DNA of 64,000 nucleotides from Oscillospiraceae bacterium. Its GTDB lineage: Bacteria; Bacillota; Clostridia; Oscillospirales; CAG-382. The stretch covers positions 103,061-167,060 of the forward strand of contig SVTH01000005.1 of NCBI GenBank assembly GCA_015063885.1. The letters are read 5' to 3'. Positions 38,983 through 47,898 of the stretch are shown one piece after another. The position numbers and the translations under genes were made by a program. Under the pieces are notes generated by a model, which had not been told where the DNA came from, did not search any database, and worked only from the letters and a program-made list of their open reading frames with translations. Within the stretch, counting starts at the first letter, position 1. Each line of letters starts with the position of its first letter.

Positions 38983-39196
38983 ATGAAGTGTTTTCTGCGA
39001 AAACAATGAAGTGCTACGCAATGAAGTTGTGCTTCGCACAAATGAAGTTGCACGCAAAGCGTGCAAATGTTCAGTTGTAAAGTGATGGAAAATTTCCGTT
39101 CTGCAAACAACTTAACATTTGCGACCTTTGGTCGCAACTTCATTGTCCCGCAGGGACACTTCATTTGCCGCAGGCAACTTCATTGGCGAAGCCACT
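38983..39196. repeat. ATGAAGT hairpin array 2 (between scpA and scpB)
   Basis: Same design as array 1: ATGAAGT-linked hairpins (TTGTGC/GCACAA, TTGCACGC/GCGTGCAA), the centre TTCAGTTGT...ACAACTTAACA, then CTTCATT-linked hairpins (TTGCGACC/GGTCGCAA, TGTCCC/GGGACA, TTGCC/GGCAA, GGC/GCC). It must be on the scpA-scpB transcript unless an internal promoter exists. Confidence 0.9.
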
Positions 39197-39910
39197 TCAT
39201 TCATTTACAAGGCTCAGCCACAGGGTGTCTTCGTCCTGTCTTGCCACGTCTACGTAGCCGAAGCGGACGGCTTCCAGTACCGCAAGGAAGATGGCAACCA
39301 CCTCGCCACGGGAATGGACGTGGGTAAACAGGGAATCGAAGGTGATCTTCTCAAATCTGCGCAGGGTGTCCGTGAGCAGATCCATTTTTTCCTCCACGGT
39401 GTAGAACCGTTCCTCCTGCAGGGTCTTGAACAGCTTGACCTCCTGCTTCTGGGCACGCTCCGTCTCCAAACGGAGGGTGATCCGCTCGAAGGCCTCCTGC
39501 AGCAGGGAAACGGCGTGCTCTCTGTGGTAGGTGGGGTCGGTCTGCTCCTCTGCGGGCTTGGTAAAGCGGTCGTAGTAGACCTCCGACTGCTTTTTCAGAA
39601 ATTCCGCCGTCTGCTTGGCTCTTTGGTGCTCCAGCAGGGCGTCTACCAGTACCTTACGGGGGTCCTCGCCGTCCTCGGGACGGGGCAGGAGCATCTTGCT
39701 CTTGATGAGCATCAGCTCCGCCGCCATGACGATGAATTCTCCCGCTACCTCCATGTCCAGTTTCTGCATGGAGTCCAGGTACTCGTTGTACTGGTCGCAA
39801 ATTTCGGCAATGGGAATGTCGAAAATGTCGATCTTGTGCTTGGAGATCAACGCCAGAAGCAGGTCCAGAGGACCTTCGTACTGTTCAATTTTCAGATTGA
39901 CTTCCGCCAT
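39197..39910 (-). CDS. scpA: Segregation and condensation protein A
   Basis: The 237-residue kleisin starts EVNLKIEQYEGPLDLLLALI, the ScpA hallmark, followed by KIDIFDIPIAEICDQYNEYL and FIVMAAELMLIKSKMLLPRP. The C-terminal winged helix has TFDSLF and EVVAIFLAVLEAVRFGYV. With ScpB it forms the non-SMC part of the chromosome condensin. It starts 24 bp after the M50 protease stop. Confidence 0.96.
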   Translation of the reverse strand: MAEVNLKIEQYEGPLDLLLALISKHKIDIFDIPIAEICDQYNEYLDSMQKLDMEVAGEFIVMAAELMLIKSKMLLPRPEDGEDPRKVLVDALLEHQRAKQTAEFLKKQSEVYYDRFTKPAEEQTDPTYHREHAVSLLQEAFERITLRLETERAQKQEVKLFKTLQEERFYTVEEKMDLLTDTLRRFEKITFDSLFTHVHSRGEVVAIFLAVLEAVRFGYVDVARQDEDTLWLSLVNE

Positions 39911-39934
39911 GGGCGTTTTTCTCCTTGAAAATGG

Positions 39935-40699
39935 TTAAACGAAACTAAAGATAAGCTCTCCCAGGGAAGTGAACAGGAAGAACAGCCCCTCGCGAAGCAG
40001 ATCGAAGGGGAGCCAGATCAGGCTGTACAGCATGCTTGCCAAAGCGGAATAACGGGACACCACGGAAAGCAGCATCAGCCCCAGGAAGATATAGCGGGTG
40101 TAGTAACGGATCTGCAGGTATTTTGCCGCGGCGTTGTTGGAAAGGAAGGCCACCAGCACGTTGGAGCCATCCAACGGGGGGATGGGGATCAGGTTGAACA
40201 GGGCGAGGCCCACGTTCAGATAAGCAAACAGCTCCAGGGCGTATGCCACCACCGTCAAGGGTGTGATGCCGTCCCCCATCATCTCAAAATACAGCTGATG
40301 GAACCAATCCCCCTCAATAGGAGGAGCGATTTGGTTGAAGGCCCCTACGGCGATGCCGCACAAAAGAGCAAGGCTCAGATTGATGGCAGGGCCCGCAAAG
40401 GCGGTGAGGGCAAGCCCCTTCTTGGGGTTCCGCATCAGGCGGATATTGATGGGCACCGGCTTTGCCCAGCCGTAGCCCACCAAAAGCATCATCAGAAACC
40501 CCACGGGATCCATGTGTGCCACGGGGTTCAGGGTCACTCTGCCCTGCATCCCCGCAGTGGGATCCCCCATTTTGCCCGCTATAAAGCCGTGGGCAAATTC
40601 ATGGACGGTCAGCGCCATGACCACGCAGAACAAATGGATCACCAAAAGCCCCACCAAAAGATTCATGGGCAGGTCCATGGAAAGTAAACTGACGATCAT
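39935..40699 (-). CDS. Site-2 protease family (M50) membrane metalloprotease
   Basis: The 254-residue protein has HEFAH (residues 33-37) inside the first long hydrophobic helix and NPVAHMDPVG in the next, plus NLIPIPPLDGSNV with the third zinc ligand (Asp). This is the short S2P/YdcA-type layout with five or six membrane segments. Such proteases cut within membrane helices; here the substrate is unknown. It lies upstream of scpA in the same direction, a common Clostridia neighbourhood. Confidence 0.9.
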   Translation of the reverse strand: MIVSLLSMDLPMNLLVGLLVIHLFCVVMALTVHEFAHGFIAGKMGDPTAGMQGRVTLNPVAHMDPVGFLMMLLVGYGWAKPVPINIRLMRNPKKGLALTAFAGPAINLSLALLCGIAVGAFNQIAPPIEGDWFHQLYFEMMGDGITPLTVVAYALELFAYLNVGLALFNLIPIPPLDGSNVLVAFLSNNAAAKYLQIRYYTRYIFLGLMLLSVVSRYSALASMLYSLIWLPFDLLREGLFFLFTSLGELIFSFV

Positions 40700-40739
40700 A
40701 AAGAGCTCCTTTCGGGAGGGAAAACAGCAAAGAGGGGAA

Positions 40740-42377
40740 TTACTTGACCTTGATCATGCTCTTTTCCCAGATGGCGGGTGCCTCGTAGCCCATCATGGTG
40801 ACCACGGTGGCGGCTACGTTTGCCAGGCCGTACTTGCCTTCGATGCACTCGTATTTATCGGAATAGAAATTGTCGTAAATATAGCAGGGAACGGGGTTGA
40901 GGGTGTGGGAGGTCTTTGCCTTGGGAACGCCGTTCGCACCCAGCTTTGCGCCGCCGGTCTTCTTGTCGATCTCGTACATCTCGTCGGCGTTGCCGTGGTC
41001 TGCGGTGATGATGGCCACGCCCTTCACCTCGTCAACGGCCTTCAGAATTCTTGCCAGGCAGAGGTCAAGAGCCTCCATGGAGATCTTGGTAGCGGTAAAG
41101 GAGCCGGTGTGGCCCACCATGTCGCCGTTGGGGAAGTTCACGCGCAAAGCGCCGAACTCGCCGCTCTTCAGCTTCTCGATGAGCACGTCGGTGATCTCGG
41201 CGCACTTCATCCAGGGTCTCTGCTCAAAGGGAACCACGTCGGAGGGGATCTCGATATACTCCTCCAGCTCCTCGGAGAACTTGCCGGAACGGTTGCCGTT
41301 CCAGAAATAGGTCACGTGGCCGTACTTCTGGGTCTCGGAAAGAGCAAGCTGCTTCACGCCCTTGTTTACCAGGAACTCACCCATGGTGCCGGAGATCTCG
41401 GGGGGAGAAACCAGGTAGCGGGAGGGGATGTGAGCGTCGCCGTCGTATTCCAGCATGCCTGCGTACAGAACTGCGGGAACACGGACGCGGTCAAACTTAT
41501 CAAAATCAGCGCCTGCTTCAAAGGCCTTGGAGATCTCGATGGAACGGTCCCCGCGGAAGTTGAAGAAGATCACGGAGTCGCCGTCGTTAACGGTGCCCAC
41601 GGGCTTGCCGTCCTTTGCGATGACGAAGGGGGGCAGATCCTGGTCGATGGCGCCGGTCTCTGCACGGAGGGTGTCGATGGCTTCCTTTGCGGAACCAAAC
41701 TGTCTGCCCTCGCCCAATACGTGGGTGTGCCAGCCCTTTTCCACCATTGCCCAGTTGGCCTCGTAGCGGTCCATGGTGATCTGCATTCTGCCGCCGCCGG
41801 AGGCGATGGCAACGTCGAAGGAATCGTCACGGAGATCAGCCAAATATTCCTCGAAGGGGAGAACGTACTCCAGAGCGGAGGTCTCGCCCACGTCTCTGCC
41901 GTCCAGCAGGATGTGGATACGGACGGTGGAAACACCCTCTGCCTTTGCCTGAGCAACCATTGCCTTCAGGTGGTCGATGTGGGAGTGCACGTTACCGTCG
42001 GAGAACAGACCCAGGAAGTGGAGGGTGGAGCCGTTGGCCTTCACGCCGCCGATGAGAGCCTGCCAGGAATCGGAGGTATAGATCTTGCCGCTTTCAATGG
42101 CGTTGGAAACCAGCTTGGCACCCTGTGCAAACACCTGGCCTGCACCCAAAGCGTTGTGGCCCACCTCGGAGTTGCCCATGTCGTCGTCGGAGGGGAGACC
42201 TACTGCGGTACCGTGTGCCTGGAGGAGGAAACGGGGATATTTCTCGTTCAGCATGTCCAGGGTGGGGGTGTCAGCGGCGTAAACCGCGTTGCCCGCAGTA
42301 CGCTGGGTGTAGCCCACACCGTCCATGACGATGGTCAGAATAGGACGCTTTTCTGCGCCGAAAATAGAGTTGCTCAT
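40740..42377 (-). CDS. gpmI: 2,3-bisphosphoglycerate-independent phosphoglycerate mutase
   Basis: The 545-residue enzyme converts 3- to 2-phosphoglycerate. The N-terminus ILTIVMDGVGYT has the first metal-binding Asp. GLPSDDDMGNSEVGHNALGAG has the phosphorylated Ser. HIDHLKAM, HILLDGRDVGETSAL, NFPNGDMVGHTG and ITADHGNADEM follow as expected. It is somewhat longer than the usual ~510 residues. The ATG at 42377 is the last before the conserved start; the longer frame runs into repeats. A good promoter lies 60 bp upstream. Confidence 0.96.
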   Translation of the reverse strand: MSNSIFGAEKRPILTIVMDGVGYTQRTAGNAVYAADTPTLDMLNEKYPRFLLQAHGTAVGLPSDDDMGNSEVGHNALGAGQVFAQGAKLVSNAIESGKIYTSDSWQALIGGVKANGSTLHFLGLFSDGNVHSHIDHLKAMVAQAKAEGVSTVRIHILLDGRDVGETSALEYVLPFEEYLADLRDDSFDVAIASGGGRMQITMDRYEANWAMVEKGWHTHVLGEGRQFGSAKEAIDTLRAETGAIDQDLPPFVIAKDGKPVGTVNDGDSVIFFNFRGDRSIEISKAFEAGADFDKFDRVRVPAVLYAGMLEYDGDAHIPSRYLVSPPEISGTMGEFLVNKGVKQLALSETQKYGHVTYFWNGNRSGKFSEELEEYIEIPSDVVPFEQRPWMKCAEITDVLIEKLKSGEFGALRVNFPNGDMVGHTGSFTATKISMEALDLCLARILKAVDEVKGVAIITADHGNADEMYEIDKKTGGAKLGANGVPKAKTSHTLNPVPCYIYDNFYSDKYECIEGKYGLANVAATVVTMMGYEAPAIWEKSMIKVK

Positions 42378-42435
42378 ATACGTCTTCCTTTTAATAAAGT
42401 GATTTTCGCCCATGAAGGCATTTTTATACAGAGTC

Positions 42436-42464
42436 AGTATACCACATTTCTTTTGGTATTGCAA
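42436..42464 (-). promoter_or_regulatory. Promoter of gpmI
   Basis: On the minus strand TTGCAA and TATACT are separated by 17 bp. Confidence 0.8.
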
Positions 42465-42524
42465 TGTTTTTTGGAAAATTTTTTTGAAGGGGAAGGGGGC
42501 GATGCCGGGGAGGAGGAAAGGTGT

Positions 42525-43500
42525 GTGGAAGTAACTGACGGAAAGGAAAGAGCGGTAGTGCAAATGGGGTACCATACCCTCAAAAAATGCTTAGCATTTT
42601 TTGCCTTCCGCTTAGGCTCACGCCATGCGCGGAAGTTCGACTCGTGCGGGTTGTTTCCTTGTGCACAGCCGTAGCGGCTCTATCCCGCACTCGCTCAGAG
42701 TGACCATCGGGCGCTGTAACGGCATCTGCAAAGGCTACGTTTCTTGCGCCCTATACAAAACGCCGCTGAAGCGTCGTTTTGCGAACGCAGTGCCGTTTGT
42801 AGGGCAAAGTTCGTGCTATACGTAGCGTTTTTGCCGTTCTTTCCTTTGGACTGTCATTCTGAGCGGAGCCGCGGAGAAGGGCGTAAGGATAGGAAAGAAA
42901 AAGCAATCCCGCGGCGGAGTCGAAGTTTTGCGGAGAAAGCAAGGCACGTTAGTGCCGTTCGGAGCAAAACCAAGGGGTGCTTTGCGCCCCGCAGGGATAT
43001 GGTAGGGAGTTAGATGTACCCTTCTGTAACGTAAGAACTGTTTTTTTAGTAACTGACGGAACGGAAAAGACGGTATAGCAAATGTGTAACCATACCCTCA
43101 AAAAATGCTTGGCATTTTTTGACTTCCGCTTAGGCTCACGCCATGCGCGGAAGTTCGACTCGTGCGGGTTGTTTCATTGTGCACAGCCGTAGCGGCTCTA
43201 TCCCGCACTCGCTCAGAGTGACAAACGGGGGTGGCGTTGTCGATATGCGTAGCGTTTTCCCGCACAACGCCTCGCTCAGGGTGACCAAGTCGGCGATTGG
43301 GTGCGGACTTAAAGGTAGCGTCAGTACGCCGACGTTAAAAACGGCTTCGCCGTTTTTTCAACCGTGGTGCCGTTTGCAAGGCGCTGTGTTGTCGATATAC
43401 GTAGCGTTTTCCCGCACAACGCCTTGCTCGTTCTTGCGCCCTATACAAAACGCCGCTGAAGCGTCGTTTTGCGACCGCGGTGCTTTCCGCAGCGTTTCTT
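42525..43500 (-). repeat. Interspersed hairpin-mosaic repeat cluster G (minus orientation)
   Basis: The cores start at about 42571 and 43092, both minus. The CCCTATACAAAACGCC block (reverse of the left-arm form) occurs twice, at ~42747 and ~43438. A further segment with AACGGCGAAG-type inverted ends (43340-43370) recurs at the right end of the window. It fills the gap between gpmI and ddl; no gene is supported. Confidence 0.85.
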
Positions 43501-43508
43501 CTTTCCAA

Positions 43509-43540
43509 ACAAAAAACCGAAACGCAAACTGCGTTTCGGC
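43509..43540. repeat. Hairpin downstream of ddl
   Basis: CCGAAACGCA and TGCGTTTCGG pair around AACT-type loop bases, followed by CAATGTTTTTC on the plus strand. Together with the CTTTTTCAAAAAG hairpin at ~43570 it could end the leftward ddl transcript. Confidence 0.45.
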
Positions 43541-43624
43541 AATGTTTTTCGGGGGGGATTGGGGGCGCTTTTTCAAAAAGCGGCCCCCAAACGTACCCCC
43601 AAACGTACCCCTTAACGTACTCTC

Positions 43625-44815
43625 TTACCCCTTTGCGCCCTTGGCACCGCCGAAGCCGCCGCCCATGGCGAAAACGTTGGTGTCGAAGGAGTAGGTCAGC
43701 TCGCTCTGCTTTCTGGCGCGCTTCACGGCCAGGGAGAGGAGCCGATCCAACAACACGGGGTATTTCACACCCGCAGGCTCCCACAGATAGAAGGCTAAGG
43801 AGCCGGGGATGGTGTTGATCTCGTTGAGATATACCTTGTCTTCCGCCATGTCCAGCATGAAGTCGATGCGTACCAAGCCCGAACAGCCCATGGCAAGGAA
43901 GGCCTTCACGGCAAGGTCTTTCACCTCGTCCGCTACGGCATCGGGGATCTCCGCGGGGATCTTCCGCTTCAGAGAAGCCATGCCGGAGGACTTACCGCCG
44001 CTCTTGTCGCCCTTTCCGCCGTCCATGTACTTGTCCTTGTAGGAGAGGATCTTATCCTGGGCAACCGGCTCTTCCAGAACGGAAGCCTCGGCGCCGTCCT
44101 CGTCGCCCACCACGGAGCAGTTGATCTCCTTCAGCTTCACCACGGCGCGTTCCAGCAGCACCACGTCGGCGAAGGTAAAGGCCAGATCCAAAGCGGTGAC
44201 CAGCTCTTCTCTGTCGCCCACCTTGGAAATGCCCACGGAGGAGCCTAAGTTCACGGGCTTCACGATGAGGGGGTAGCCGATGGCGGCTTCCGCTTTTTGG
44301 GCGATCTCCTCCATGGGAACGGAGGAACGGAACCGCAAAGCGGGCAGAACGGGGATCCCTTCCGCCGCAAGGACGGATTTCATCACGTATTTGTCCATGC
44401 CCACGGCGGAGGACAGTACGTCACAGCCCACGTAGGGCAGACCCAACGTGCCCAGGAAGCCCTGGAGATTGCCGTCTTCCACGTTGGTGCCGTGAACGAT
44501 GGGGAATGCCACGTCGGGGACGGCAACGGTGTTGTTGCCGAACTTCTTCCCCGGGGTGCGGACGATGGCGGTCCTGCCGTTTTGGGGGACGAAGGCCACC
44601 TTCACGCAGTCCCCAAGCAGGGCAGGGATGTCTCTGTAACGGTTGATCTCCCGCAAAGGGGCACCGGTGTAAAACTCCCCGGATTTGGTGATGTATACGG
44701 GAATGATATCGTATTTTTCGACGGGAATGCTGTTCATAGCCTGCAAAGCGGAGATCACGGAGATCTCGTGCTCCACGCTTTTTCCGCCGAAGAGTACGGC
44801 AACCTGGATTTTCAT
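43625..44815 (-). CDS. ddl: D-alanine--D-alanine ligase
   Basis: The 396-residue ATP-grasp enzyme starts VAVLFGGKSVEHEISVISA and contains KPVNLGSSVGISKV, the acidic loop EINCSVVGDEDGAEASV, VRIDFMLD and LNEINTIPGSLAFYLWEP. It makes D-Ala-D-Ala for peptidoglycan. It is longer than the usual 300-370 residues because of a Lys/Gly/Ser-rich insertion (DKYMDGGKGDKSGGKSSGMA) and a Gly-rich tail (GGGFGGAKGAKG). The ATG at 44815 follows AAAGGAG; the upstream frame is the hairpin array. It is next to the MurF gene, its pathway partner. Confidence 0.93.
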   Translation of the reverse strand: MKIQVAVLFGGKSVEHEISVISALQAMNSIPVEKYDIIPVYITKSGEFYTGAPLREINRYRDIPALLGDCVKVAFVPQNGRTAIVRTPGKKFGNNTVAVPDVAFPIVHGTNVEDGNLQGFLGTLGLPYVGCDVLSSAVGMDKYVMKSVLAAEGIPVLPALRFRSSVPMEEIAQKAEAAIGYPLIVKPVNLGSSVGISKVGDREELVTALDLAFTFADVVLLERAVVKLKEINCSVVGDEDGAEASVLEEPVAQDKILSYKDKYMDGGKGDKSGGKSSGMASLKRKIPAEIPDAVADEVKDLAVKAFLAMGCSGLVRIDFMLDMAEDKVYLNEINTIPGSLAFYLWEPAGVKYPVLLDRLLSLAVKRARKQSELTYSFDTNVFAMGGGFGGAKGAKG

Positions 44816-44835
44816 AAAAAACTCCTTTCGATGTG

Positions 44836-45164
44836 CACCGAAGGTGCGATGAAGTGCTGCGCAATGAAGTGGCTTCGCCAATGAAGTGCTACGCAATGAA
44901 GTTGTGCTTCGCACAAATGAAGTTGCGACCAAAGGTCGCAAATGTTAAGTTGTTTTGAGAACGATTTTTCCATCATTTAACAACTTAGCATTTGCACGCT
45001 CTGCGTGCAACTTCATTGTCCCGCAGGGACACTTCATTTGCCGCAGGCAACTTCATTTTGGCTCCGCCAAACTTCATTGACGCGATAGCGTCACTTCATT
45101 TCGGCTCTGCCGAACTTCATTGTTTCCGCAGGAAACACTTCATTTTCCGCAGGCAACTTCATTT
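44836..45164. repeat. ATGAAGT hairpin array 3 (between ddl and murF)
   Basis: The longest array. Left hairpins (CACC/GGTG, GGC/GCC, TTGTGC/GCACAA, TTGCGACC/GGTCGCAA) are joined by ATGAAGT. The centre is TTAAGTTGT...ACAACTTAGCA, with its core in the opposite orientation to arrays 1, 2 and 4. Right hairpins (TTGCACGC/GCGTGCAA, TGTCCC/GGGACA, TTGCC/GGCAA, TTTGGC/GCCAAA, TGACGC/GCGTCA, TTCGGC/GCCGAA, TGTTTCC/GGAAACA) are joined by ACTTCATT. Confidence 0.9.
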
Positions 45165-46691
45165 TTAATAATTATCCGGCAGGTCGTTTTCCAACAGGAC
45201 GACCTTCTTTTTCTCGCTGTAAAAGCTATTCACACGGGCAAGACCCTCCTGCAGGGAGCTGACCACGGCGATGCGCTCCTCGGGGAAGCCTTCCTCCAAA
45301 AGGCCTGCCTTGATGGGCTCCGCTTCACGAATACCCACCAGCACGCAAAGATCGCAGACCCTTGCGGCGTGTCTGCCGAAGGCTTTGTTTTCTTCTTCCC
45401 ATGCACTGCCCAATTCCACCATGCCGGGGGTGACCAGGATCCTGCAGGCGTCAAAACGGGCAAGGGTGTCCAAGGCCGCCTTGCATCCCGCAGGGTTGGA
45501 ATTGTAAGCGTCGTCGATATAGGTGATGGGGCCGGGACGGAGCTCCATTCTGTGGGGAACGCTCTTCAGCTTCCGCATGGCGGGGACCAAAGCGGAGGGA
45601 TGGATGCCGAAGGCATGGCACACCGCCACGGCGCCGGTGACGTTCAACACGGAATGCTCTCCGATCAAGGGCATACGGTAGTTTTGACGGGTGCCGTCGG
45701 GGAACTCCACCGTAAAGGAGGTGCCGGAAAGGGTGAGCTCAATATCCACCGCGCGGTAATCACAGCCTTCGGAAAAGCCGTAGGTGAGATAGGGACGGGC
45801 GGGAGGATTCTCCCGAATGGCTTCGCAGTCCCAATTCACAAACAGCTTGCCGTCCGGGGGGAGGGCGTCCGCCAATTCATACTTGGTCTTGCGGATATTT
45901 TCATGGGTACGGAAGGACTCCAGGTGCTGGTTCCCCACCGCGGTGATGACGCCGTGCTTGGGGTGGACCAGGTCGCAAAGCTCCCTGATGTCTCCCACGT
46001 GGCGGGCACCCATCTCGCACACGAAGATCTCGTGGGTGGAGCGGAGGTTTTCCCGCACGGTACGGACCACACCCATGGGGGTGTTGAAGCTTTCGGGAGT
46101 GATGAGGGTGTCAAACCCTGCGTTCAAAAGGGCGCCCAGGTAGCTCTTTACGCTGGTTTTGCCGTAGGAGCCGGTCACTCCCAGGATCAACAGCTCGGGG
46201 CAGGAGCGCAGGATCCGTTGGGCATCCTTGATGTACCAATTGCGAACCGCCTTTTCCATGGGGGCGCACAACAGGTTGGCAAGGAGGATCACCAGGGGGG
46301 ACAGGAACAACGCACCCACCGACAAGGCGGGGACAAACCATCCGCCAAAGGCAAGCACCAAAAGAAGCACCGCCGTCACGGCAAGCAGACGCTTCACACG
46401 GGCGGTGAACACCAAGGGCTTCTTGGCCTTCCCCGGCTTCAGGCTCAGGCAGGAAAGGGCCAGGAATACCAGGGTGACGATCTTTGCCCAAGCAAAGGGC
46501 AGGAAGGAGAACACCCAGGCGGGGAGCAGGGGCAGGAGACAGAACAGCTTCTCCGGCGCAGAGCGGAATCTCCGCAATTGGGTCTTGTTCTGATAGGAAT
46601 TCAATTGTAAATTGTGCACCCAGCGCAGGCAGGCAAATACCGCCGCCGTCAGGTACAGAACGTAAAACAGGACGGAAAGAACAATGTCCAT
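45165..46691 (-). CDS. murF: MurF-like Mur ligase with N-terminal membrane domain
   Basis: The 508-residue protein has an N-terminal part of ~150 residues with membrane segments (~2-20, ~48-88 and ~108-142). The Mur ligase part follows: GVTGSYGKTSVKSYLGALL (ATP loop), TPESFNTPMGV, FVCEMGARHVGDI and ITYIDDAYNSNPAGCKAAL. The last motif and adjacency to ddl point to UDP-MurNAc-tripeptide:D-Ala-D-Ala ligase. The membrane domain occurs in a clostridial subgroup and would tether the last cytoplasmic precursor step near MraY. The ATG at 46691 starts the first helix. Confidence 0.85.
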   Translation of the reverse strand: MDIVLSVLFYVLYLTAAVFACLRWVHNLQLNSYQNKTQLRRFRSAPEKLFCLLPLLPAWVFSFLPFAWAKIVTLVFLALSCLSLKPGKAKKPLVFTARVKRLLAVTAVLLLVLAFGGWFVPALSVGALFLSPLVILLANLLCAPMEKAVRNWYIKDAQRILRSCPELLILGVTGSYGKTSVKSYLGALLNAGFDTLITPESFNTPMGVVRTVRENLRSTHEIFVCEMGARHVGDIRELCDLVHPKHGVITAVGNQHLESFRTHENIRKTKYELADALPPDGKLFVNWDCEAIRENPPARPYLTYGFSEGCDYRAVDIELTLSGTSFTVEFPDGTRQNYRMPLIGEHSVLNVTGAVAVCHAFGIHPSALVPAMRKLKSVPHRMELRPGPITYIDDAYNSNPAGCKAALDTLARFDACRILVTPGMVELGSAWEEENKAFGRHAARVCDLCVLVGIREAEPIKAGLLEEGFPEERIAVVSSLQEGLARVNSFYSEKKKVVLLENDLPDNY

Positions 46692-46739
46692 GTGGGATGC
46701 TCCTTGTTGTGATAACAAATAATCAAATGCCTTGGAAAT

Positions 46740-46975
46740 GGGACGCCGTGGACGTCGTCCCCTACAAACCCGAAATAAGAAAGGGGTAAATGCTGCCTCT
46801 CCTGTCCCGCATGGGGAACAGTGAAAATTTTTTACCTATCTTGTTGCGTGGGAGACGGTACGGCTTTAACCAATATTCCCTGCGTATTCGTAGGGGACGA
46901 CGTCCACGGCGTCCCGCATACGTTGGAATACGAGGCGGATCCGCACGGTTCTTCTTGCGTGAAACCGGCGTTCTT
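46740..46975. repeat. Inverted-repeat element with GTAGGGGACGACGTCC ends
   Basis: GGGACGCCGTGGACGTCGTC at ~46740 is mirrored by GACGACGTCCACGGCGTCCC at ~46897, about 130 bp apart. After the right arm comes GCGGATCCGCACGGTTCTTC, which has a close relative at 52476. It looks like a small non-coding mobile or repeat element. Confidence 0.7.
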
Positions 46976-46982
46976 CAAACCC

Positions 46983-47070
46983 TCAAATAAAGTTTTCCAA
47001 TGCGGCAACGGCTACTCCGGGCTGTTCCGCAAAAGCGAAGTGCCGGGCACGGAAAAAGAGGTGATTTCGT
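46983..47070 (-). pseudogene. Remnant of a second alpha/beta hydrolase gene 3' end
   Basis: On the minus strand the frame ends HFAFAEQPGVAVAALENFI and stop, nearly identical to the last residues of the intact hydrolase just upstream (HFSFAEQPGVAVAALENFI). DNA identity is high for about 55 bp, then lost. The rest of the gene copy is missing. It is either a remnant of a tandem duplication or a small segmental copy. Confidence 0.7.
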
Positions 47071-47829
47071 TCAAATAAAGTTTTCCAATGCAGCAACGGC
47101 TACCCCGGGCTGTTCCGCAAAGGAAAAGTGCCCTGCTCCTTGGATCACGAACAACCCTGCGTCCTGCATCTGCTTTTCCATGATCTTGGCCATGTAAAGA
47201 GGGGTGGCGGTGTCCTTCTCTCCCCATACCAAAAGGGTGGGGGCGGAGATGGCGGGTAACAGGGGGGTGAGATCCGTGTTCACCGTTTTGGAAAGGATCT
47301 GCTTCATCATAGGGGAGGCGTTTCGGTAATCCGCACTGCCCTTCCCCGCTTGGTAGCGCTTTTTGATCTCCGGGAAGGGGGTCAAAAGCAGTTTACATAA
47401 CTTGTAAGTATACACTTTGACGTAATAGTTGGGACCTCTTTTGGGCTTCAATCCCGCCGCACCGAAGAAGATCATCTTCTCGATGGAAAAGGGGAGATCC
47501 TTTTTTGCGCCCAGCGTGATGGCGATCCGCCCGCCGAAGGAGTGGACCACGAAGATCACCTTTTGGATTCCCAGGCTCTGTACCAATTCCGAAGTGAAGG
47601 CGGCGTACTCCTCCACGCCCCAGGGGGACTTGGGCTCTTCACTGCCCCCGAAGCCGGGAAGATCCGGCGCCACGGTGAAATATTTTTCTCCCGCGGCGGC
47701 AAGCAGTCTGCCGAAGGCGCCTCCGTTGGAGCCCCAGCCGTGCAAAAACACCACGGCGGTGTCCTTGGGGTGCTCTTCCCCGTAAAATATGCAATTGACG
47801 CCGATACCGGAGACGGAAAGACGAGGCAT
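47071..47829 (-). CDS. Alpha/beta hydrolase
   Basis: The 252-residue protein has VVFLHGWGSNGGAFGRLL (oxyanion His-Gly), the nucleophile elbow VVHSFGGRIA (Ser) and the catalytic His in GAGHFSFAEQ, a normal alpha/beta-hydrolase triad with the acidic residue probably in WGEKDTATP. No signal peptide. Substrate unknown; homologs act on esters, lactones or peptides. It has its own promoter. A damaged second copy of its end lies directly downstream. Confidence 0.88.
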   Translation of the reverse strand: MPRLSVSGIGVNCIFYGEEHPKDTAVVFLHGWGSNGGAFGRLLAAAGEKYFTVAPDLPGFGGSEEPKSPWGVEEYAAFTSELVQSLGIQKVIFVVHSFGGRIAITLGAKKDLPFSIEKMIFFGAAGLKPKRGPNYYVKVYTYKLCKLLLTPFPEIKKRYQAGKGSADYRNASPMMKQILSKTVNTDLTPLLPAISAPTLLVWGEKDTATPLYMAKIMEKQMQDAGLFVIQGAGHFSFAEQPGVAVAALENFI

Positions 47830-47864
47830 AAAAGGAGACTCCTTTGAAAAGATGGTTACAGTAC

Positions 47865-47893
47865 AGTATAGTGCCGAGGCGGGAAAATGTCAA
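47865..47893 (-). promoter_or_regulatory. Promoter of the alpha/beta hydrolase gene
   Basis: On the minus strand TTGACA and TATACT are separated by 17 bp; the -35 box lies 6 bp from the end of the lipid kinase gene. Confidence 0.82.
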
Positions 47894-47898
47894 TCCTT

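Noticed and set aside
38944..39066. N-terminal extensions of ScpB, Ddl and MurI reading through the hairpin arrays (peptides rich in TSF, RST and TSL)
   Set aside because: The extensions encode the array linkers, lack a ribosome site, and the true starts each have a GGAG-type site and begin the conserved domain.
40512..42674. A 720-codon plus-strand frame opposite the M50 protease and gpmI, and a similar 771-codon frame opposite gyrA (18469-20784)
   Set aside because: Both mirror conserved genes and have the Val/Gly/His-rich composition typical of antisense frames in GC-rich coding DNA.
46821..47078. An 85-codon plus-strand frame between murF and the hydrolase
   Set aside because: It covers the inverted-repeat element and the antisense of the hydrolase remnant, with no homology or ribosome site.
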